Assembly: GCF_001632365.1 (NCBI RefSeq) | Contig: NW_024468564.1 | Span: 112,936 to 176,935, forward strand | Length of the DNA: 64,000 nt | Direction: 5' to 3' | Source of the DNA: Laetiporus sulphureus 93-53 | Taxonomy: Eukaryota > Basidiomycota > Agaricomycetes > Polyporales > Laetiporaceae | Part shown: piece after piece, positions 1 to 10,962 of the stretch | Layout: each line of letters starts with the position of its first letter | Position numbering within the stretch: the stretch's first letter is position 1 | Translations under genes and position numbers: made by a program | The notes under the pieces: model-generated | Database searches by the model: none | What the model saw: the letters and a program-made list of their open reading frames with translations, nothing else | Told to the model about the DNA's origin: nothing

Positions 1-1
1 C

Positions 2-1123
2 GCTACCTCACTAGGTCAGAACAGTACATCGAGTGAAGCCAAGGCAGCAAAATCGGGTCTGGTGTGGATTGAGTCAGCTCCTCCGGAGCTGATTGTGGGC
101 GAAGTGCGCGACATAGCCTCGACAAACGGAGTGCATTCTGTAAGGGTGGCCGGTTATTGGTACGGGCCAAGGGGTGCAGGAGGTCAAGTCGGTCAGAGAG
201 CCTCTCCGGGAGAGAGGATAATCTATCATTTGCATGGTCAGTATGGTCTTGCTTCAGATGCGGGAACATACTAAGCAATCGTCTTCCGTGTCCGATCAGG
301 AGGAGGCCATGTGGTACGACTTTGTCTCGATTCCGTTGAATCTGTATACTTACCTGTTTTGCAGATGAGCTCTGCGCATCCCTCGGATATCGGCACAAGT
401 ACCCTTCTCAGCGGATATCTGAAACATTTTCCAAAGAACACTCGTGTTTTTGCGGTGGAGTACCGCTTATCAACGGCGGAACCGTTTGGCATAAACAACC
501 CCTTTCCCGCAGCGCTCATCGATGCAATCGGTGGATATCGCTACCTCATTGAGGACGTCGGCGTCGAGCCCGGCAGTGTGGTGCTCAGCGGTGATTCAGC
601 AGGAGCCAATATGGCTGTTGCCTTGGCACGATACATTACACATTCTGCCATACCCCAGCTGCCACCGTTGGGTGGACTGCTGTTGATATCTCCTGCAGTC
701 GACTGGGCGCTCACCCACGCAGGCCCCCAGTCTTCCCTCGAGACGAACGTGCACTCGGACTTCATCGGCTCTATTCTCTCGACAGGATACTCGAAGCGCG
801 CCCTGCTGGGAAAACTTCCCGACGACTTTGCCGCGAAGAGCGCCTGGATCTCTCCTGCGTCTCTCAAGCTCGACGTCAGCGAGGACATCTTTGCCAATCT
901 TCCCAAGACGCTCATCATCGCCGGCGGCGCTGAACTGCTACTGGACGTCATACGTACCTTCAGAGATCGGATGAGGGAGAGCCTGGGCGAGGATGGCGTG
1001 ACATACATCGAGGTGGCCGACGGGACACATGATTTGCTGGCGATCCGATTTTATGAGCCGGAGAGGACGGACACTTTGATTAAGGTCGCACGATGGTTGG
1101 ATCGATTGAACGCGGGAGAGTAG
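2..1123 (+). CDS. HSL-type alpha/beta hydrolase (esterase/lipase), 5' partial
   Basis: Exons <2-236, 300-313 and 365-1123 join in frame (336 codons including the stop); the frame is open to the window edge, so the start lies outside. Splicing the 63-bp and 51-bp introns restores the oxyanion-hole motif HLHGGGHV. The nucleophile elbow GDSAG follows, with its Ser codon at 596-598. The motif AGGAELLLD and a late DGTHD (His codon 1028-1030) supply the expected acid and base. This is the layout of hormone-sensitive-lipase-family esterases, which hydrolyse short-chain esters. No signal peptide can be judged because the N-terminus is missing. The substrate is unknown; fungal relatives include steryl acetyl hydrolases. 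The 14-nt middle exon is unusually small but is required to rebuild the conserved motif. Confidence 0.85.
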
Positions 1124-2833
1124 ATATGTCGCTTAGCCCGAGCTGCTTAAGTTTCTTATTCATTATCATTGGTGCACATATCACGGCAGACTTCTCGAAT
1201 ATATGAGCGTAGATGAGCGGTATAGCCTAACTATCTTGGATATTGTTCCCAGCTGACTTGAGGACAGAGGCAGTGGCATCAAGAAAATCGGGCGGCACGG
1301 ACAAGCGCCACACTTTCAACCTCTAGTACGTACTACAAGTCAGCGGCGCCATCACATGCGATTTCAAAGAGAAAGTGCGGATGAGAGCGCAGTGATCGCT
1401 CCCCGACTAGCGTTGACATGAACATCAAATGCAATCAGGGATGTTCATATTTCGATCCATCGACTGTAGAGCTTGTTGTACGTCATATCCGTGTTCCTGC
1501 AAGACTCATTTTCTGGAAGCTATCGGCAACTGTGGTTAATTGGAAGTGCACTCCACGACGGAGTGATCGCGGTCACAATGACAATAGCCGTTCGTCTTTT
1601 TTTGAATATCCGCGATCTGTACGTTGAGTCAGTTCCAGAACGTATATGCTCCGGTTGAAGCCTGGAATCAGAGATTCAGAGATGGTGATTCTCACCGGTA
1701 AGTATATATAACTGACATGCATGAAATGGACCAGTCTGTCTTCCAGTGACGGTCGCTATCCTAGGAATTTGATTATGCCTTGGCTATCGAGTACGTGCCC
1801 GTTTCTGAGTGCTCGGGCTAGGTTTAAGTGCTCTCAAGGGGAATACGCTCCACTCGGTCTTGTGAGTTGCCCTAATTGTGTGATCCCGCGCGCCTTATTT
1901 ATCAGTGGTTCGCCGATAGCTTGTGGATCAGGACTTCGCTGAAATGAAAGTTCAAGCAGATCTGCGAACACGTCTCTGACCAACACACTGACTTGAGCGT
2001 TTTCACTAGATCCTGAAGGGATCGGACTGTCATATCATCGTGTCCTTCATTTCTCCTCAAGATGGGTATGAGAGTGCGAATTTCGGTTTGCCAGAAGCCT
2101 CACAGCTGGATGGAAAGGCAATGCTTCTAACGAATCTTTGAAGACAAGCAGACCCGAGTCAGCTCAAAACTACGTTGCAGCGTCTGAAAAATATAAACGT
2201 ATCTTGCGTTCATCATTCGCTCGGACCCTCGCACTTACTATAACATTACACGATGTGTAAGAGATCACACGTTAACCGAACACCATTACGATACCTGTCC
2301 ATCACTCAGGTAAGTTCCTGCTTTGGAAACTTTCGACGTTATTACCTGATTTTTTTCACTTCACAGGCTAAGAATCGTAAATATCTGGAATCCTCGCGCT
2401 GTGCCGCAAATAAATTCTTATAGTTTCCCCTCTTTCATTCGCAAGGAGATACGAGTCGGTGCGAGCGGCCTCTCCTTCAAAGCCGCCCACCATTCGAGCC
2501 GTCATCTAAGTCACCGTTGAATATATCTTTGGTCTCTGGCTGTGAGTAGGCCGAAATAAAATAGCAAAAAGTACTGGTTTGGGAGATCCTGCGGAGAAAT
2601 GTGTCACATCGTCAATGTCACGTATAAAGTTCGAACCCCCATGAGGTTTCGGGCCCGGCGCCAAGCACTGCCTCAGGGAGTCATGAGCGCTAAGCGCTTG
2701 CCCGGGGGGGTTTTTTAAGCGTTCTCCGCAGCTTGCTGCTGCTGTCCATTCGTTTGCTCTGACTACCATCTCGCTGAACGCTACCAGAGACGTCACACTC
2801 TCGGATAATTTTTACAATTGAACTTCTGGAATC
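1124..2833. other. Intergenic region, no gene recognised
   Basis: Short frames here (for example 1418-1627 on + and 2506-2796 on -) show no family motifs and no plausible exon chain. The last part contains the Argonaute promoter and leader. A G tract and a T tract lie side by side near 2704-2717. Confidence 0.6.
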
Positions 2834-5800
2834 ATGGCTGATAGAGGAAACACTGCACAGGGCCGTGGCCGCGGCGGCGGTCGAGGCGGCGATCGTGGCA
2901 GAGGGTCAGCACGCGGAAGAGGAGGGCCTCGCGGCGGCTTTGGTACCCCTGGTGGCGGAGCGCCGCCTGCAGCACCTGGGACCAGTCCCACGGCTCCTAC
3001 TGCTTCATCCGGGACTGGATACAGTGGTAGGGGCCGCGGAGGTGGGCCCTTTGGCGTCGTGGGCGGACGGGGTGGAGGAAGGGCTGGAAATCCAGGTCCA
3101 TCATTTGGAGGAGGGTATGGGCGTGGTGGACGAGGCAGAGGCGGACAAGCTCAGGGAGGCCCTGACCCCGGACAGACCTTCGCCTCCACTACTCCCGCGG
3201 TAGTCGACAAGCGTTTGGACACGATTGACGAGCTTATGGACAAGTTGAACCGATTGGAGCGGCGAGATGAGATGCCTATACGACCAGGGTTCGGCACTCT
3301 GGGAGACGCCAAAGTGGTGAACGCTAACTTTTTCGCCGTCAAAATGACGAAGCGGACAATACATGACTACAAGGTGATAATCAAGCAGAAAGGAGGAGAC
3401 GAGTGGCAAGGCAAGTCTGGTAGAGGACGCGGCGCCGGAAGAGGGCGAGGCGCTGGCCGGGGGCGAGGAAGCACTCGCGCGCCTGCAGGCGGCACGGGCA
3501 CTGGGGGAGACGACGACGAGTCGGATGGTCCTGGCCGTCAAATCAAGGCTCGAATATTCCAGATTCTTGAAGGACACCCGCAGTATGTGCAGTATGCACA
3601 TCATATCGCTCACGACAGGAGCCAAAGGATCGTCTCCGCTGTGGAGCTCCCACAACCGCTACAGATCGAGGTGCAGTACACGGAAGAAGGAGAAACCGTC
3701 CCTCGTTCGAACCCTCGCGTTTATACCGTCGACGTCAAGTACCAACGAGAACTCACCACCGATGAATTGAACCAGTATGTTTGGCCGCAGTTCTCTTCAT
3801 GCATAATCCTCACCCTCCCATGATAGGTATATGAACGGCGATGCCGACAGAACAAGCGATGACTTTCCTCTACTCATTTCTGCCTTGGACCTCATCATGC
3901 AACACCATGCTGCGAACGTAGGCGTTCGCTTCGGCAGAAATCGCTACTTCTTCAACTCATTAGGTCCTCAACCCCTCGGCCTTGGCCTGGAGGCGTGGAG
4001 GGGGTTCTTCGTCTCTGTTCGTCCGATGTACAAGCAGCTCATGGTCAACGTCAATGTGTGTATGAGCGCATTCTATACACCGGGAAACCTAGCAGATACC
4101 ATGACTGCGTTCCAGTCGCGGACATCCGGCGGTATGCCCGCCGCGTTTGTTGACAAGTTGAAGGTCGCAACCACATACCTTGGCTACACCAAGAAGAAAG
4201 CCATTCTCCGCATCACGGGAGAAACTCCTCGGCAGGCCAAGTTCGATTGCGAGGAAATGGGAGGTACAGTGACTGTCGAGGAGTATTTCAGACGTAGTGA
4301 GTATCTCTTACACCATCCATGCACACATGATTGTTCATGATTCCACAGAATACAATATACGTCTTACGCGTCTTGACCTTCCCGTCGTCGACATTGGGAG
4401 CAGTGGCAAGCGTGTCTTGGTCCCACCGGAGCTCTGCAATATATATTCGGGGCAGCCGTATGCTAATCAGCTTGGCAAGGACGAGACGAAGACCATGATC
4501 AATATCGCGTGTCGATCGCCACAAGAGAATGCGGCCACTATCCGTGATCAAGGTTTCAGCAGCCTCGGTCTACTCTCTGACACACCCACGGACACTCTCA
4601 CTGCGTTCGGTATGTCCGTAGAACGCGATATGACAAGCATACACAGTCGTATCCTGCCAGCGGCCAATATCGCCTACCGCTCTGGCCCGGTCACTCCGCG
4701 CGAGGGCAGTTGGAACCTGATAAAAACCAAGTTTCAAGCTGGTGGCGTCGCGTCAAAATGGGCGGTGTTGCTGGTTCAGCAGGGAAACCACGTCGAATTC
4801 ACTGGGCGCAGTGATCAGCGGCTTATCAGACTCTTGGGTGCTTTTGCAAGGATCTGCAAGGAATGTGGCGTGGCTATACCTGCTCGTCCATCGATCATCA
4901 TGGAGACTGGGGGACTACCACGGATGGATAACGAGCAAAACAGGAGTCGTGCGATGGAACAAATCGACCGGGTCTTCACTCAGAACCGTATAGACCGCGA
5001 TAAGCCAAGCTTCGTACTGGTTCTATTGCCAACAGTCGACAGATTCCTGTACCCTGGGATCAAGTGCCTCGGCGATGTGAAATATGGATTCCACACCGTT
5101 CACATGGTGCTCAATGAGAGGACCTGTCTTGACACACGGAAACAGGCGCAATACTTTGCGAACGTCGCGCTCAAGGTCAATATCAAGCTAGGCGGTGTCA
5201 ATCACGTATTGCACGATAAAGATGCGCTCTGGCTGAACGCGATGGACACGATGGTGGTTGGGATCGACGTGACCCATCCTGGTCACAACAGCCCGAGGGG
5301 AACACCATCCATAGCCGCTGTCGTCGCGAGCATCGATAAGCGCTTCGTTCATTACCCAGCCAGTCTCTCGCTTCAGAAGCCGAATGAGAATAAGGAGGCT
5401 AAAGAGGCACGTCGAAATAGTATACACGGGCTACTTGGAACACTGATCTTGATTGCAGATGGTGGAGAACCTGACGGATATGATGGTCGAGCGTTTGAAT
5501 ATCTGGAAGGAGAAGAACAAGTCGCTTCCCGAGCGCATTCTCATATACCGGGACGGTGTCTCCGAGGTGGGCAACGGGTCTCATTGTTCGAGATGTCTCA
5601 CCAATTACCATAATTGTAGGGTCAATATCAACTTGTGTTGAGATACGAGCTACCGCAGATTCGCGAAGCGTTCAAACGTGTCTCTCCTAAAGCTGCCTAC
5701 CGTCCCAAACTTACTATCGCTGTCTGCGGCAAACGGCACCACGCTCGCCCCTACCCAAGGACGTGGAAGACTGAGAATCGTAACACACTGCCAGGCACGG

Positions 5801-6240
5801 TCATCGATCAGGGAATTACCGACATCTACGGGTTTGATTTCTACTTGCAGGTGCGATTATCTCGTTGTATTGAACAGACTGGCGACTCACGCGAATAGTA
5901 GGCTCACAAAGGCCTGAAGGGCTCGGCGCGCCCGACCCATTACTATATCGTATACGACGACTTCCACTACGACGCCGACACTTTTCAGCAGGGCACTCAC
6001 ACGGCTAGCTACCTCTATGCCCGTGCTACGAAGGCCGTCAGTCTCGTGCCGCCAGCGTACTATGCCGATTTGGCGTGTGACAGGGCGAGGTTCTACCTGA
6101 ACGATCTGCTGAATGCCAGCGCGCCGCGTAGTCGCGGTAAGCCGACACAGGAAGAGCAAGAGCGCGTTTTCCAGCAGGCGAAGCAGGATTGGGGTAATGG
6201 GATTCATCCCGATCTACGAAGATCCATGTTCTACATTTAG
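2834..6240 (+). CDS. AGO: Argonaute (QDE-2/AGO-type slicer of RNA silencing)
   Basis: Exons 2834-3774, 3827-4296, 4349-5406, 5459-5566, 5620-5850 and 5902-6240 give 1,048 residues. Order: an RGG-rich tail (about residues 5-115); the N domain, interrupted by a second RG-repeat insert (about 195-218); the ArgoL1 linker; PAZ (about 370-510); Mid; and PIWI. The slicer residues are present: D777 in GIDVTHP, D855 in RDGVSEGQ and H949 in PTHYY. E823 sits where the glutamate finger is expected, so the DEDH tetrad looks complete and the protein should cleave targets paired to small RNAs. Introns are 51-53 bp. The fourth (5407-5458) starts with GC, and no GT donor keeps the frame. Arginines in RG repeats of other Argonautes are methylated and bind Tudor proteins; that is inferred here. 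The start is the first ATG of the RG tail. Confidence 0.95.
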
Positions 6241-6666
6241 AGCACCAGTGCAGCTTGACACATCAGTGTACTGTGGATACTACTATGCAATATTCAGTTC
6301 TGTACTTTTGTGATTGTATGACTGTTGGATGTAGACTGTCAGTTCCATAATTGGACTTTGTTTTCGCGGACTTTCACGCAGTGACCTCTGCAGCCTAGCA
6401 CGGAGAGCGAGTGACGCGCGTTGGGTTTAAAGTCGTGTTGCGGAAAATACCGACAATGGAGAGGAAAGAGCGAGTCGAAATGTTGAAGCTGCGCCGGCGG
6501 CGCTGTTCGAACGCGCTCAGTCACGCGTTACGAGCCTGTCACCGCATGCGCGGATGGTCTTCTCCAAGTCTCAATTTCCGCCGTGTATCAGCTCTTCCCG
6601 ATTTCCTTCTCGATTTTGAGCAATCTTCACCTTGAACTGCTGTAGGAGACAGAGACAACAACACTG
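6241..6666. other. Spacer between Argonaute and karyopherin genes
   Basis: This 426-bp stretch must hold the Argonaute 3' end and the karyopherin promoter. Overlapping short frames on both strands show no known motif. Confidence 0.6.
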
Positions 6667-9600
6667 ATGTCGGCAGTTCTTCCGGTGCTCTCTCAAGACG
6701 ACGTTGACCGCGCCGCTCAAGCAAGTCTCGCCATTGAGATTCTCCTGCAGTGCTGATACGACGCAGTCGCTTTAGCTCATCCAACAAGCATATGCACCTC
6801 TGAACAATGTCTCTCCGGGCGACCAGCGTCTTCTTCAGCAAGAACTCTTTGATATCCAGAAGCGACCGGAGGCGTGGGGGCTTGTCATTCCTTTCTTGCA
6901 GCATGCCGATCCAAACGTGCAGTTCTTTGGAGCACACACCGCTCAAGTCAAGATTGCAAGAGACTGGTAAGTCCTATGTTTTGTGTCTAAGCTACAAGCC
7001 CTTCTTGATCGTCCCCCCATTGCAGGGAGTCTTTTCCTCCTGACCGTGTTCTAGGGTTGCGCGATACCTTGGTGGATCTTACAGGAAGGGCGATAGTTGC
7101 AGGGAGAAGCAAGGTGATTCTGCGAAAGCTGTTTGTCGCGGTATGTGCTCCTGTAACTTCGCCCGTGGAAGTGACTCATGATCGCGGTTCAAGATCACTT
7201 CTCTTGCCCTCAAGATCTGTCCGGGAAGCAATTCGCAATGGCCTGATTGGCTTATCTCTTCCGTCAACACTATGCTGGCTCTCGGAGCCTCAAATGAACA
7301 TCTCCTTGATTTCCTGGCGATTGCTGCTGAGGAAGTAGAAAGCGCAGACCTTCTCACACCGAATAAGTCAGTGCTACAGACTGGTCGGCACATCGCCTGA
7401 GTCTCACGACAGTAGATCGCAGATGCAGCGCACTCTCCTGGATACCGTCCCTATGGTAGTGCAGGCCATCATAGCTTGCATCACGCTACCAGAAGCTCGC
7501 AACTCTCCCAAGCAGCTCGCTTCTGCGTTGAAATGCATCCAGGCCTGGCTGTCCATTCTTCCTGGGAGGTAGGCCATCCTCGATGGAATTAGACTAGTTC
7601 TGACGTTGTCCTAGTGACCTCACGCCGCTCATACCTCTTCTAATAGCGCTGCTTAGCCCGATATCAACACAAACGTCTCCGTTGGAGTTTGATGATGATA
7701 TATTTGGTGTTGCATCAGAGACCCTGCAAGAGATCATGGCGAGATCTTCGCTTTCAGATGGTTCCGGCTCACATACTCTCACCGAGCCACTGCTGCTGTG
7801 GTTCAACCACTATGGTGGCCAAATTGTCCAGGATACATTGAGTGGTATGCGTGACATCCTATAATTATGTGGTACAGTAACTTATCATTTTTCGATAGCT
7901 GGCTTCGTGGATACTGTATCACACTCCTTCTGTCAGCTATTGGTGGCTGTCGGCGATCATTCCACGCTTTATCTCGCCGCGAACATCGCTTCTCCTAACC
8001 TTCCCGCCCCTCTTCCCCCTCCACCTTCTCCTATATCCTTCCCCGCGCCCGCCACACCAACCAAGTCTCATCTGGTCCAGAACTTCCTTCGACTGATCAT
8101 GGCCTACACCGGGCTTCCTGGCTACTATGCCGCAGACGAGGAGGAGAGTGAGCTGACGCTCGGCTTCTGGTATCTGTTCCAAGAGGCGCTCTGGAACGCG
8201 GAGTATGAGCAAGAGTTTGAGGGCAGCGACATCAATGCAGACGTGGTTGACAGTGGGAAGGATAAGGACGAGCAGGCCGAATTGCGCGTGGCGAAAGCGG
8301 TCTATAGGGAACTTGTGGAAGTTCTCCGGCGCAAGGTGACATGGCCTGAGATACCTCAATTGCGTTCATGGCCGAGAGGCGAGTGGAGTTGTCCATATAT
8401 GAATGGATCGTGTGAACTGACCGCTTAGCACAGATCAAAGAGATAAATTTCAGGCGTGAGTGGTCAAACATCGTAGCTTTGTAAATAGTCTAACAGCGCG
8501 CAGATACCGCCGTGATGTGGGCGACACTTTGATTAATGCGTAGGTCGTGGCTTGTGACTCAGTACATCCATCTGACACGACACCTCTCATAGCTACTACA
8601 TTTTGCGCAGCGATCTCTTGGCTTACTACGTGAACGACATCTCAGAGCGTCTATCATCTAAGCAGGCGCAGCAAGGGTGGGAGGTATGCAACATGCTCGC
8701 CTTCAAAACGGCTCCTAACTCTCGGTTCCCATAGGAGATTGAGGCGACTCTGCACTGTGTTATGACTGTTCAGGAAGCTGTCCCACTAGAAGATAACCCT
8801 CATTTACGTCGTCTGTTCGGACCGGACATACTGGGACGGCTGCCTGTGACAGGACGCGATCGCGTTCGACGTACTACGTTATTGCTGATCGGTCAGACGT
8901 TTGCTGTCTCTATATAGCGACGGAGCTGAGCCTCTATGCAGGTTCATATTCATCATGGTTCACCACGCAGCCCGACCGATCGTCCTCTTCCCTGCTGATG
9001 AACGCGATATCCTACGTCGTTGCCGCCCTTTCCGAACCGTCGCTGTGTCTACCAGCTGCCAACGCTCTTCGTGATCTGTGCGATGCCAATCGTACATATT
9101 TGGCGCCTCATATTGCGGCTTTCGGTGAACTGCATGCGAGAATCGCTGGTATTCCGGTGTGTCTCATAGTCTTGTATTCGATGAGCAGGTCTCACGCAAG
9201 AGATAGGACTCGGAGAAGAGCAAGGTCTTGCAATCCATCGCCAGCGTTATTCAGGCTTTGCCTCCTGAGGAGGCGATTCCCCCGGTAGAGGTGACTATAT
9301 GCTGACTTCACGGTCTTATCTCGTCTTGTTAATTGATTCTTTTAGGCAATTGTTAACCCAATAGTTTCCAAACTTTTTGCGACTCTTGAATCATCGCCTC
9401 AGGTGGGTCTCTTAATTGAGATCAAGATGGACTCCGATGGCTCAATTGGTTGTAAAGTTACCCGATGAAGCGCGCCTCTTGATAATGCAACAGCTCCAGA
9501 CAATCTCGGGAGTTGCACAAGGGCTCACTCGTACTCCAGACTCGTTACTAATCCTCGATGAATCTCCTGATACTCAGGAAGAGGCGAAGCGGATGAGATT

Positions 9601-10874
9601 GGCCAGAGACGACCCTCGGATGGTCAAGATGCGAGAAACTATCCTCGATGCGATACGGAGAACCATGCAGTTGTGGTCCACCGATGCTGCAATAAGTGAT
9701 GTAAGAACTATGTTCTGCACACCAATTAGTTGCCTCCTTTGCTGACAGCTGCTCGTAGGCGCTTAGCAGCCTGTTCAAAGCCATCACTGCGCTTCCGTCC
9801 GACATCACCATTCTGTCTCTCCCTCCCATGCCCCTACTCGAATTAGTTTGCATGGCAGCTCAACGGCAACTGACAGCTGTGTGGTTGTCTTTGGCCACCA
9901 TGCTAATTGCTTTACTCGATCCGCAATCCCTTATACCGACAACGTTCAAATCGGTTCCCGATGGCGAAGCATCGCAGGCTGTCGTGAACGTTCTGAATGT
10001 GCTATTGCACACAACCTTCAGTATGCTCGGTCAGCCTGGTGCCATGGAAGAGGCGTGTATTTCTTGGCACTGTCTTTCTTCATTTCAGACTTATCTAATC
10101 ATCTGTGCAGAACCCAGACATCGTCCAAGGCTTTTTTTACTGTATGAATACGGTGAGTGCATGTGCTGCACCTTGTCATGTAGTGGCTCATCGCGGTCGA
10201 TCAGGTTGCTCAACACTTCGTCGCAACTTTCTATCAATTGCCTCCGGAGCTTTTCAATGCTCTCATGCAATGCGCTATTACTTCACTGGCTCTTCAGGAG
10301 CGTTACTCGCTTGTGGCAGCGTGCACGTTCCTGGCAAGTACCATCCGTTACCAGACGTGACGGATAGCTGACGCAGGATCGTTGACAGGTCACCTTGACC
10401 AACCGCACGTGCAGTCTTGATGAGCTGAGTGAGGCAAAGCAAATGATCGCTCAGACACATGGTCGTTCTATAATGAAAGCATTGTTGAATGACTTCGCAG
10501 GGGCGGCACCCCGATCGGCCACTCAAAATCTGATCGAGTTGTTGTCGGCATTGGTGATGCGATTCCCTGCGGAGAGCAAGGTTTGGATGACGGAGATTCT
10601 GCACCACGTAAGTGGGTGTCACTTCAGTTGATGATGACCGACTAATCGCTTCTTAGGATGAGTTCGCCGACTCCAAAGCAAATAGCCAAGCCAAGGACAA
10701 GTTCATCAAGGCCGTCCTCGGGTGGGTAACTTCAACGTTTTGGTGCATACCTTCCCTGACACTATTTCCAGCTCTCGTAATATGAAACGCATACGAGAAG
10801 CCGCTCAGCAATTCTCGCTCATTGCTAGAGGTCTGGCGGATTCCAGCTTTGGGTATGCGTCTGTCACGATGTAG
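6667..10874 (+). CDS. Importin-13/Kap122-like karyopherin-beta (nuclear transport receptor)
   Basis: Twenty-one exons: 6667-6720, 6776-6966, 7026-7140, 7194-7370, 7423-7568, 7615-7844, 7899-8378, 8434-8455, 8504-8539, 8593-8683, 8735-8891, 8942-9156, 9207-9290, 9346-9402, 9458-9700, 9759-10052, 10111-10152, 10205-10333, 10389-10607, 10657-10721, 10772-10874. They total 3,150 nt (1,049 residues). The N-terminal stretch QELFDIQKRPEAWGLVIPFL followed by VQFFGAHTAQVKIARDW is typical of the importin-beta N-terminal/exportin-1-like region of the importin-13 and transportin-3 group. AYRRDVGDTL and LRDLCDANR are further family-like blocks. Such receptors carry cargo through nuclear pores under RanGTP control. 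Introns starting at 6721, 8379, 10053 and 10334 appear to be GC-AG; for 8379 a GT-AG alternative (8383-8428) also keeps the frame. Yeast Kap122 versus Mtr10 affinity was judged by eye only. Confidence 0.88.
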
Positions 10875-10962
10875 GGCACCTTTTCCAAGTCATTCACAAG
10901 TGGCCGGATTTTCATATGAACCATTCGAGCGGGAAGATACATTAATAGTACTATAATTTATT

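Noticed and set aside
2506..2796. A 96-codon minus-strand frame upstream of Argonaute, with a GTTCGAAC-like word near 2,630 that recalls a tRNA T-loop
   Set aside because: No cloverleaf could be built around the word, and the frame has no motif; it lies in the Argonaute promoter region.
2865..3203. Plus-strand 112-codon frame inside the Argonaute RG tail, and a 184-codon minus-strand frame at 3101-3655
   Set aside because: Shadows of the GC-rich repeat coding region; the Argonaute frame explains the sequence.
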